From an uncultured Dorea sp. (GTDB lineage Bacteria; Bacillota; Clostridia; Lachnospirales; Lachnospiraceae): a stretch of 27,303 nucleotides of DNA. Within the stretch, counting starts at the first letter, position 1. Every line of letters begins with the position of its first letter. This document shows, piece by piece, positions 1 through 6,354 of the stretch. The notes below the pieces were generated by a model. That model was not told the DNA's origin and made no database searches. It worked only from the letters and a program-made list of their open reading frames with translations. The DNA lies in assembly GCA_934307335.1 (NCBI GenBank), contig CAKRCL010000018.1:1-27303 (forward strand), written 5' to 3'. A program made the position numbers and the translations under genes.

Positions 1-462
<462 letters not shown>

Positions 463-509
463 TTAGAACAGACAGAATAAAAGATCAGAGTATACAGATT
501 CATTTGAGA

Positions 510-552
510 AGAAGTTCTGTGGCACATGTTTGTGCTGCGGAACTTCTTTATA
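510..552 (+). terminator. Rho-independent terminator after ilvC
   Basis: The arms AGAAGTTCTG (510-519) and CGGAACTTCT (538-547) pair with one G-U, and the stem extends inward through several more pairs around a small loop near 527-530. A short T-rich run follows (TTATAT). This is the expected end of the ilvC transcript. The U-tract is modest, so efficiency is uncertain. Confidence 0.7.
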
Positions 553-671
553 TAATAGGAAATTGCATTTCCTATTATATAAAAAGCCTCCGGCAGGATG
601 CGCACTCGCGCGAATAAGAATTATGTCGCAAGCGACCGCGCTCAGCGCGAGAATGTGCCGAGGCACATTCT
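551..671. repeat. Intergenic element of consecutive hairpins; probable dispersed repeat
   Basis: This stretch sits in the 374-base gap between ilvC and the next gene and holds no convincing gene. It begins with a perfect 13-bp inverted repeat (551-563 against 567-579, loop TGC). A GC-rich block follows that is unlike the AT-rich surroundings and contains three abutting hairpins: GTCGC/GCGAC (625-636), CGCGC/GCGCG (637-649) and a 10-bp stem AGAATGTGCC/GGCACATTCT with a 2-base centre (650-671). CTCGCGC (605-611) can also pair with GCGCGAG (645-651), giving an alternative fold. A diverged copy of the first hairpin occurs at 20398-20426 after rpsO. Both copies directly follow a terminator. The base composition and the second copy suggest a small dispersed element of MITE or REP type; the copy number genome-wide is not visible from here. 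Confidence 0.6.
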
Positions 672-730
672 TTGTCCCGTATAAAATTTTAAAAATATTG
701 TAGAATATAGACAATAAAATGTAAATTGGG

Positions 731-759
731 TTTTCAAATACGGGCAAATGTGATAAAAT
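731..759 (+). promoter_or_regulatory. Sigma-A promoter for the phosphoribosyltransferase gene
   Basis: TTTTCA (731-736) is followed after 17 bases by TAAAAT (754-759), with TG at 751-752 making an extended -10. The predicted start near 766 leaves a leader of about 70 bases before the ATG at 837. Confidence 0.5.
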
Positions 760-836
760 ATGGAACATAGTAATGATAGTTGGGAGATAATTATTACGAA
801 CGACTGGAAAAGAATGCATCAAGGGAGGTATTATTT

Positions 837-1478
837 ATGGATGACAGATTAGAGAACCTACGGTCGACGAAAAATCCAAAAGCACGTATCAAGATTATGA
901 AAGGACATTTTGCTACCAGCAATTCACACTTGGATACTTATATTGATATGTCAACAGTTAAGATTCGACACAATAATGCGAGAGAGGCAGCGAAAGTACT
1001 GGCGCAGGAGTATGTGACGAGTACATATGTCGATACGATTGTATGTCTTGATGAGACAAGTGTGATCGGAGCATTTATGGCAGAACAGCTTGCAGACAGC
1101 ACACATATGGCACTTAGCGCTAAGAATAATATTTCTGTGATTACACCGGAGTATAATGGACTGGGGCAGATTATGTTCCGAGACAATCAGCAGAGAATGA
1201 TCAAGGATCAGCAGGTACTTGTACTGGCTGCATCAATTACAACAGGAAAGACGATTAAAAGAGCGATTGATTCTGTATTATATTATGGTGGAACCATCTG
1301 TGGAGTATCATCTATCTTTAGTGCGGTGACAAAGGTTGCAGGTATGGAAGTGAAGACGATCTTTACAAGTAAGGATCTTCCGGCATATCATGCATATGAG
1401 CCGAGCAAATGTCCGATGTGCGCAGCAGGAGAAAAAGTTGAAGCTATTGTAAACAGTTTCGGATATTCAAAACTGTAA
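837..1478 (+). CDS. Orotate phosphoribosyltransferase-like protein with atypical PRPP loop
   Basis: This is a 213-residue type I phosphoribosyltransferase-like protein. The ATG at 837 is preferred over an in-frame GTG-type start at 780 because AAGGGAGG lies at 821-828, eight bases upstream. The PRPP-loop segment reads VLVLAASITTGKT (about residues 127-139). The TTG part is conserved, but the acidic pair normally found there (as in VDDVITTGG) is Ala131-Ala132, and the second loop glycine is Lys. A CPMC pair near residue 192 and the ending VNSFGYSKL resemble PyrE-type C-termini. Family membership suggests transfer of phosphoribose to a base, perhaps orotate or a purine, but the missing acids leave the activity open and a regulatory or ligand-binding role is possible. 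The gene appears monocistronic, with a promoter in front and a terminator shared with rpsT behind. I therefore assign no gene symbol. Confidence 0.75.
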   Translation: MDDRLENLRSTKNPKARIKIMKGHFATSNSHLDTYIDMSTVKIRHNNAREAAKVLAQEYVTSTYVDTIVCLDETSVIGAFMAEQLADSTHMALSAKNNISVITPEYNGLGQIMFRDNQQRMIKDQQVLVLAASITTGKTIKRAIDSVLYYGGTICGVSSIFSAVTKVAGMEVKTIFTSKDLPAYHAYEPSKCPMCAAGEKVEAIVNSFGYSKL

Positions 1479-1514
1479 GAGAGAATCAGTTACTTTGATT
1501 AAAACAAGAAGACA

Positions 1515-1550
1515 AAAAAGACAACCACATGACGGTATGGTTGTCTTTTT
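1515..1550. terminator. Bidirectional terminator between convergent genes
   Basis: A perfect 13-bp stem, AAAAAGACAACCA (1515-1527) against TGGTTGTCTTTTT (1538-1550), has a 10-base loop. A-runs on one side and T-runs on the other give a U-tract in both directions. It ends the phosphoribosyltransferase transcript on the plus strand and the rpsT transcript on the minus strand. Confidence 0.9.
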
Positions 1551-1565
1551 ATTATTCTCTATGAA

Positions 1566-1829
1566 TTAAGCAATTCCGTTAACAGCTTTTGTCAGACGGG
1601 AAATCTTTCTAGAGCATGTGTTTTTGTGATATACACCCTTGCTTCCAGCTTTGTTGATTTCAGCGATCGCCTCTTTAAGAGCTACAGCAGCTGTTGCTGC
1701 ATCTTTATTCTCTACAGCTGTCTCAACTTTCTTTACATAAGTTTTAACTTTAGACTTGATTGCTTTATTTCTAGCAGCCTTTGTCTCGTTTACTAAAATT
1801 CTTTTCTTTGCGGATTTGATATTAGCCAA
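1566..1829 (-). CDS. rpsT: 30S ribosomal protein S20
   Basis: S20 is a primary binder of 16S rRNA in the small subunit. The 87-residue product begins (M)ANIKSAKKRILVNETKAARN and is rich in Lys, Arg and Ala, as expected for this three-helix protein. The start is TTG at 1829-1827: on the minus strand GGAGG lies about eight bases upstream, and the next upstream TTG (1844) sits on top of that ribosome-binding site, so it cannot be the start. A TTG start is notable because E. coli rpsT also starts with UUG and is translationally autoregulated. The gene is convergent with its plus-strand neighbour and shares its terminator. It has a strong promoter and a foldable leader of about 80 bases. Length and motifs are normal. 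Confidence 0.96.
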   Translation of the reverse strand: MANIKSAKKRILVNETKAARNKAIKSKVKTYVKKVETAVENKDAATAAVALKEAIAEINKAGSKGVYHKNTCSRKISRLTKAVNGIA

Positions 1830-1910
1830 TTCGTCCACCTCCAATATCTATGATTTCGATTTTAATGATCGGTTCGACAGATCCGGACACGGACGTTCTC
1901 TCGAACACAC
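1830..1910 (-). promoter_or_regulatory. Structured 5' leader of rpsT
   Basis: The predicted leader can fold by pairing GTTCGA (1872-1877) with TCGAAC (1901-1906), enclosing a small TCCG/CGGA hairpin (1882-1893). The ribosome-binding site and TTG start lie just downstream. S20 autoregulation through its mRNA is known in enterobacteria; whether this leader does the same is inference. Confidence 0.35.
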
Positions 1911-1916
1911 TCATTC

Positions 1917-1945
1917 ATTTTAGACCAGTAGACTTGTTCTGTCAA
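1917..1945 (-). promoter_or_regulatory. Sigma-A promoter of rpsT
   Basis: Read on the minus strand, a perfect TTGACA (plus positions 1940-1945) is followed after exactly 17 bases by TAAAAT (1917-1922). This is the strongest -35 match in the window and suits a ribosomal protein gene. Confidence 0.85.
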
Positions 1946-1957
1946 TACATAATTATT

Positions 1958-1989
1958 GAAATATTGTAAAAACTACTATGAAAATAATA
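1958..1989 (+). promoter_or_regulatory. Candidate forespore sigma-F/G promoter of gpr
   Basis: GAAAATAATA at 1980-1989 matches nine of ten positions of the sigma-F type -10 GGHRAWAATA as I recall it. GAAATA at 1958-1963 lies 16 bases upstream as a plausible -35. gpr is forespore-expressed in Bacillus. AT-rich DNA gives chance matches, so this is tentative. Confidence 0.4.
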
Positions 1990-2015
1990 TTTGCAGGAAT
2001 AAGAAGGAGAGGATC

Positions 2016-2996
2016 ATGGTGGAAAGATGCAATATAAGGACGGATCTGGCGTTGGAGGATAAGGAACGCTTTGATTCAGAACGAGTAGAAGTGCCGGGTG
2101 TTGTGTTGCATGAAACGTATGATGAAGAACGGGAAATCCGTGTTACTACAGTTCGGATTGAGACGGAAAATGGAGCAAAGACGATGAGAAAACCGGTTGG
2201 GACATATGTTACGATTGAAGCTCCCAATCTATCATTACCAGATGAGGGGATACACAGAGAAGTTTCAGAGGAATTTGCAAAATATTTGTTAGAAGCGATG
2301 GGGAAAGTTGGAAAAAAGGAGAGAAAAAAAGCAGGAATTCTTGTGGTTGGATTAGGAAATAGAGAGGTGACACCGGATGCACTTGGGCCGTATGTGGCAG
2401 ATAATCTGAATATTACAAGGCATATTATAAAAGAATACGGAAAGTATGCCATGACTGAAAACGACTCATTTATAATTAGTGCGATCGTTCCCGGGGTCAC
2501 GGCACAGACAGGAATGGAAACGGCAGAAATTCTAAAAGGTATTGTGCAGGAGACAAAACCAGATATTCTTGTTGTAATTGATGCTCTGGCTGCACGTAAT
2601 TCCAGAAGACTGAACCGGACAATTCAGATTGCTGATACAGGAATTAATCCGGGATCCGGTGTCGGAAATTATCGAAATGCGATTACAAAGGAAACGGTTG
2701 GTGTTCCGGTTATTGCAATTGGAGTTCCGACAGTTGTGGATGCGGTAACGATTGTCAACGATACTATGGAAAATCTATTTGCAGCATTAGAAACATCGGA
2801 ATCATTAAAAGGAGTCGGGCTTGTGTTGCAAGGGTATAGTGAAGCAGAAAAATATGAATTGATCAGAGAACTGATTGCTCCGAATCTTAACACACTTTTT
2901 ATGACACCAAAAGATATAGATGAGACGGTAAAAAGATTGAGTTTTACGATATCAGAAGGATTAAATCTTGCATTTTCCGGACGGACATGCACATAA
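2016..2996 (+). CDS. gpr: Germination protease (GPR), spore aspartate-type endopeptidase
   Basis: GPR is made in the forespore as a zymogen and, on germination, cleaves the small acid-soluble proteins that coat spore DNA. The 326-residue product starts at ATG 2016, preceded by AAGGAGAGG; an in-frame start at 1956 lacks a ribosome-binding site. Near the N-terminus, CNIRTDLALE is the typical propeptide/processing segment of the family. The core contains ILVVGLGNREVTPDALGPYV, then SAIVPGVTAQTGMETAEI, VVIDALAARNSRRLNRTIQI, and TGINPGSGVGN, all highly conserved GPR blocks. The C-terminus carries MTPKDIDETVKRLS. spoIIP follows 61 bases downstream, the same gpr-spoIIP order as in Bacillus, and marks the organism as a spore former. 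A sigma-F/G-like promoter may precede it. Confidence 0.97.
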   Translation: MVERCNIRTDLALEDKERFDSERVEVPGVVLHETYDEEREIRVTTVRIETENGAKTMRKPVGTYVTIEAPNLSLPDEGIHREVSEEFAKYLLEAMGKVGKKERKKAGILVVGLGNREVTPDALGPYVADNLNITRHIIKEYGKYAMTENDSFIISAIVPGVTAQTGMETAEILKGIVQETKPDILVVIDALAARNSRRLNRTIQIADTGINPGSGVGNYRNAITKETVGVPVIAIGVPTVVDAVTIVNDTMENLFAALETSESLKGVGLVLQGYSEAEKYELIRELIAPNLNTLFMTPKDIDETVKRLSFTISEGLNLAFSGRTCT

Positions 2997-3019
2997 GAAA
3001 AGAAACTGCATCATATATT
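2993..3019 (+). promoter_or_regulatory. Candidate sigma-E promoter of spoIIP
   Basis: CATATATT (3012-3019) resembles the sigma-E -10 pattern, with ATA at 2993-2995 about 16 bases upstream as a minimal -35. spoIIP is a sigma-E gene in Bacillus. The match is weak and overlaps the gpr stop codon. Confidence 0.28.
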
Positions 3020-3057
3020 GTTAGAACTCAGAAACATGTAAATTGTGGGGCGGTGCG

Positions 3058-4248
3058 ATGCAAAGAAAAAAGAAGAGGAATCGGCTGTTGATGCTTTTGA
3101 TTGTGGTAATTTTAATCATTTATGCTTTTTATGATATAGGCAATCTCAAGGAAAGCATGGGGATAAATTCCTTTTTTTGTCTGGCTGGACAAAATGTCCT
3201 GAAAGAAGCAACGAATTTTTTGCTTCCAGGACTTACATATGTAAATGAAGATAAAACAGACACATTTTCTGGAAGGATTGAAAAAAGTATGCTAAACCTG
3301 ATACCAATTAGTGAATATGTTCGAAATCATGAAGAACCGGATACGGCACAGGAAGATACGTTGACGCGGGTTATGATTTTGGAAAATCAGGCTAATGATG
3401 AAAATATGATTGATGAAAATGGAGATCTGATTCCGGCAGCAGGAAAATCAAATACAGAAGTGCCAACAAGTGGACCTGTTCAGGAAATTAATTTGGATCA
3501 ATTGAATAATTATGAGTATCTGACCGGTACATTTTATACGATTGATGGGACGACTATGACGAGTCCGGAAGAGTTAAATGCTGAAAAATTTCTAGAGAAA
3601 AACCTGGCACTTAATCTGGCAACAGGAGGCCCGAAGGTATTGATTTATCATACACATTCTCAGGAGGCCTTTGCGGATTCGGTGGATGGAGATGCGTCCA
3701 CGACAATCATGGGAGTAGGTGGGTATCTTGCAGAACTATTAAATACAAGAGGAATCGAGACGATTCATCATGAGGGAATCTATGATCTGATTGATGGAAA
3801 AATGGACCGGAGTAAGGCGTATCAGCTTGCAGAGCCGGAAATTCGAAACATATTAAAAGAAAATCCAAGTATTGAGGTAGTCATAGATCTTCATCGGGAC
3901 GGAGTGGCAAAGACGACACATCTTGTAACAGAGATACACGGAAAACCGACAGCACAGATTATGTTTTTTAATGGACTGAGCCGGACAAGAAAGAATGGCG
4001 AGATTACATATCTGAATAATCCATACAGGGAGGATAATCTGGCTACATCTTTTCAAATGCAGCTTATGGCAGCCAGATATTATCCCGGATTTACCAGACG
4101 CATTTATCTAAAAAGCTACCGATATAATATGAATCTTGCACCCAAATCTATGTTGATCGAAGCGGGGGCACAGACAAATACGGTGGAAGAGATGCGAAAT
4201 GCAATGGAGGTACTGGCAGATGTGCTGGATTTGGTCCTGACGCCTTAA
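3058..4248 (+). CDS. spoIIP: Stage II sporulation protein P, peptidoglycan hydrolase
   Basis: SpoIIP is the amidase/endopeptidase of the SpoIID-SpoIIM-SpoIIP complex, which thins septal peptidoglycan and drives engulfment of the forespore. The 396-residue product starts at ATG 3058 behind a GGGGCGG sequence. A basic N-terminus (MQRKKKRNRLL) leads into one transmembrane segment of about 17 residues, then a variable linker rich in Glu, Asp and Asn to about residue 150. The catalytic domain follows: VLIYHTHSQEAF with His198 and His200, then VVIDLHRDGV with His279, and the later LNNPYREDNLATSFQMQL and SMLIEAGAQTNT blocks. These are the hallmark motifs of the family. Length is normal. The protein should sit in the mother-cell membrane facing the septal wall. 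The gene is probably transcribed separately from gpr, as in Bacillus. Confidence 0.96.
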   Translation: MQRKKKRNRLLMLLIVVILIIYAFYDIGNLKESMGINSFFCLAGQNVLKEATNFLLPGLTYVNEDKTDTFSGRIEKSMLNLIPISEYVRNHEEPDTAQEDTLTRVMILENQANDENMIDENGDLIPAAGKSNTEVPTSGPVQEINLDQLNNYEYLTGTFYTIDGTTMTSPEELNAEKFLEKNLALNLATGGPKVLIYHTHSQEAFADSVDGDASTTIMGVGGYLAELLNTRGIETIHHEGIYDLIDGKMDRSKAYQLAEPEIRNILKENPSIEVVIDLHRDGVAKTTHLVTEIHGKPTAQIMFFNGLSRTRKNGEITYLNNPYREDNLATSFQMQLMAARYYPGFTRRIYLKSYRYNMNLAPKSMLIEAGAQTNTVEEMRNAMEVLADVLDLVLTP

Positions 4249-4264
4249 TTAATCGAGAATCTGT

Positions 4265-4293
4265 TTGCCTGGGGTGCTGTTTTGTGTTATATT
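4265..4293 (+). promoter_or_regulatory. Sigma-A promoter of the topoisomerase operon
   Basis: TTGCCT (4265-4270), a 17-base spacer, and TATATT (4288-4293) with TG at 4285-4286 form an extended -10 promoter. Transcription would start near 4300, about 74 bases before the ATG. Confidence 0.72.
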
Positions 4294-4305
4294 TAAATGA
4301 TGTCA

Positions 4306-4340
4306 GAGGCGCCGATGTGAACGATATGTTTTAGCGCCTC
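4306..4340 (+). promoter_or_regulatory. Hairpin near the 5' end of the topoisomerase mRNA
   Basis: GAGGCGC (4306-4312) pairs perfectly with GCGCCTC (4334-4340) across a 21-base loop. It lies downstream of the predicted promoter, within the first 40 bases of the mRNA, and has no T-run, so it is more likely an mRNA-stabilising or regulatory hairpin than a spoIIP terminator, although the latter cannot be excluded. Confidence 0.45.
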
Positions 4341-4373
4341 ATTAATTATAGAAGAGAAAGGAACTTATAACAC

Positions 4374-6296
4374 ATGGCAAAGAACAACTCTTATGATGCG
4401 GATAGTATTACCGTCTTGGAAGGATTGGAAGCAGTTCGAAAGAGACCGGGAATGTATATCGGAAGTGTGTCCACAAAAGGACTGAATCACCTCATTTATG
4501 AGATTGTGGATAATGCAGTAGATGAGCATCTGGCCGGATTCTGTACGGAGATTCATGTAACACTTGAAAAAGATGGTTCGGCGACAGTCTCAGATAATGG
4601 ACGTGGTGTTCCGGTAGGAATGCATGCAAAAGGAGTGTCAGCAGAACGTATCGTCTATACAACACTTCATGCCGGTGGAAAATTTGATGACTCTGCATAT
4701 AAGACCAGTGGTGGACTGCATGGTGTGGGTTCCTCAGTCGTGAATGCATTATCTACATATATGGACGTACAAGTCAGTCGTGACGGATATATTCATCATG
4801 ACAGATATGAACGTGGTGTTCCGGTTATTGAATTGGAGGACGGACTCCTTCCGACAATTGGAAAGACGAGAAAGACCGGAACAAAAGTAAATTTCCTTCC
4901 GGATGATACAATTTTTGAAAAGACGAAATTCAAAGCAGAAGAAGTAAAAAGCCGTATGCATGAGACGACTTATCTGAATCCTAAGCTTACGATTATATTT
5001 GATGATCTTCGAGGTACAGAACCGGAACATATTGTTTACCATGAGCCGGACGGAATTCTTGGATTTATCCGTGAACTTAACGGAAAAAAAGAAGTGGTTC
5101 ATGATCCTGTATATTTTAAAGGAGAAGCAGACGGTATTGAAGTAGAAGTGGCATTTCAGTATGTAAATGAATTTCATGAAAATATTCTTGGATTTTGTAA
5201 TAATATTTATAACAGTGAGGGTGGTACACATCTGACCGGATTTAAGACGACATTTACTACCGTTATCAATCAGTATGCAAGAGAGCTCGGAATTCTGAAA
5301 GATAAAGATCCGAATTTTACTGGTGCAGACGTAAGAAATGGAATGACGGCAATTGTGTCGATCAAGCATCCGGACCCGAGATTTGAGGGACAGACGAAGA
5401 CGAAGCTGGACAATCCGGACGCATCAAAAGCAACAAGTAAGGTTGTGGGAGAGGAGATTGTAAGATTCTTTGACCGTAATCTGGAGATTTTGAAAAATGT
5501 TATCGGCTGCGCCGAAAAAGCGGCGAAGATCCGTAAGACAGAAGAGAAGGCAAAGACAAACCTCCTGACGAAACAGAAATATTCTTTTGACAGTAACGGA
5601 AAGCTTGCAAACTGTGAGAGCAGGGATGCATCTAAGTGCGAGATATTTATTGTAGAGGGAGATTCTGCCGGTGGCTCTGCGAAGACAGCCAGAGACCGAA
5701 TGTATCAGGCAATTTTGCCGATCCGTGGTAAGATTTTGAATGTAGAGAAAGCCAGTATTGATAAAGTTCTGGCAAATGCTGAGATCAAGACGATGATAAA
5801 CGCATTTGGATGTGGATTTTCCGAAGGGTATGGTAATGATTTTGACATTACTAAATTGCGTTATGACAAGATTATTATTATGGCGGATGCCGATGTGGAT
5901 GGAGCACACATTTCCACATTGCTTTTAACATTGTTCTATCGTTTTATGCCGGAATTGATCCAGGAAGGACATGTCTATATTGCAATGCCGCCACTTTATA
6001 AGGCAATGCCGAAAAAGGGCGAAGAAGAGTATCTATATGATGACAAAGCACTGGAAAAATATAGAAAAACACATGATGGTCCGTTTACACTGCAGCGATA
6101 TAAAGGTCTGGGAGAAATGGATGCAGACCAGCTCTGGGAGACAACTTTGAATCCAGAGACAAGGCTTTTGAAATTAGTTGAGATTGAAGATGGAAGAATG
6201 GCTTCCAGTGTAACGGAGATGCTCATGGGTACAGAAGTACCGCCAAGACGTGCATTTATCTATGAAAATGCAACAGAGGCAGAGCTTGATATTTAG
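4374..6296 (+). CDS. gyrB/parE: Type IIA DNA topoisomerase subunit B (gyrase/topoisomerase IV)
   Basis: This is the ATPase and Toprim subunit that powers strand passage. The 640-residue protein has the GHKL ATPase in front, with EIVDNAVDE (Glu43, Asn47), DNGRGVPVG and the lid GGLHGVGSSVVNAL near residue 113. The transducer follows, and then the Toprim domain with EGDSAGGSAKTARDR (Glu428) and DADVDGAHI (Asp505, 507, 509). The C-terminal part has LQRYKGLGEMDADQLWETT and EMLMGTEVPPRRAFI. QAILPIRGKILNVEKA is worded like GyrB rather than ParE. The gene is next to spoIIP and its A subunit, not in a dnaA-recF cluster, so the genome may well carry another, origin-linked gyrB. Because the partner lacks a GyrA-box, function may be topoisomerase IV-like decatenation or relaxation. 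AAAGGAA precedes the ATG. Confidence 0.9.
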   Translation: MAKNNSYDADSITVLEGLEAVRKRPGMYIGSVSTKGLNHLIYEIVDNAVDEHLAGFCTEIHVTLEKDGSATVSDNGRGVPVGMHAKGVSAERIVYTTLHAGGKFDDSAYKTSGGLHGVGSSVVNALSTYMDVQVSRDGYIHHDRYERGVPVIELEDGLLPTIGKTRKTGTKVNFLPDDTIFEKTKFKAEEVKSRMHETTYLNPKLTIIFDDLRGTEPEHIVYHEPDGILGFIRELNGKKEVVHDPVYFKGEADGIEVEVAFQYVNEFHENILGFCNNIYNSEGGTHLTGFKTTFTTVINQYARELGILKDKDPNFTGADVRNGMTAIVSIKHPDPRFEGQTKTKLDNPDASKATSKVVGEEIVRFFDRNLEILKNVIGCAEKAAKIRKTEEKAKTNLLTKQKYSFDSNGKLANCESRDASKCEIFIVEGDSAGGSAKTARDRMYQAILPIRGKILNVEKASIDKVLANAEIKTMINAFGCGFSEGYGNDFDITKLRYDKIIIMADADVDGAHISTLLLTLFYRFMPELIQEGHVYIAMPPLYKAMPKKGEEEYLYDDKALEKYRKTHDGPFTLQRYKGLGEMDADQLWETTLNPETRLLKLVEIEDGRMASSVTEMLMGTEVPPRRAFIYENATEAELDI

Positions 6297-6354
6297 TATG
6301 AAAAGATTCGTATGGCAGGATATGCCAGGTGAAATATAGGAGTAGAGAGAATAT

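Noticed and set aside
463..822. 119-codon open frame on the minus strand between ilvC and the phosphoribosyltransferase gene
   Set aside because: It runs through the ilvC terminator, the hairpin element and the promoter region, has no ribosome-binding site or recognisable domain, and its composition reflects the repeat.
4306..4340. Hairpin as the terminator of spoIIP
   Set aside because: It lies downstream of a good promoter and has no T-run. I treat it as a leader hairpin, though termination remains possible.
4749..5369. 206-codon minus-strand open frame opposite the topoisomerase B gene
   Set aside because: It is a shadow of a strongly conserved coding frame, with no domain and no plausible ribosome-binding site.
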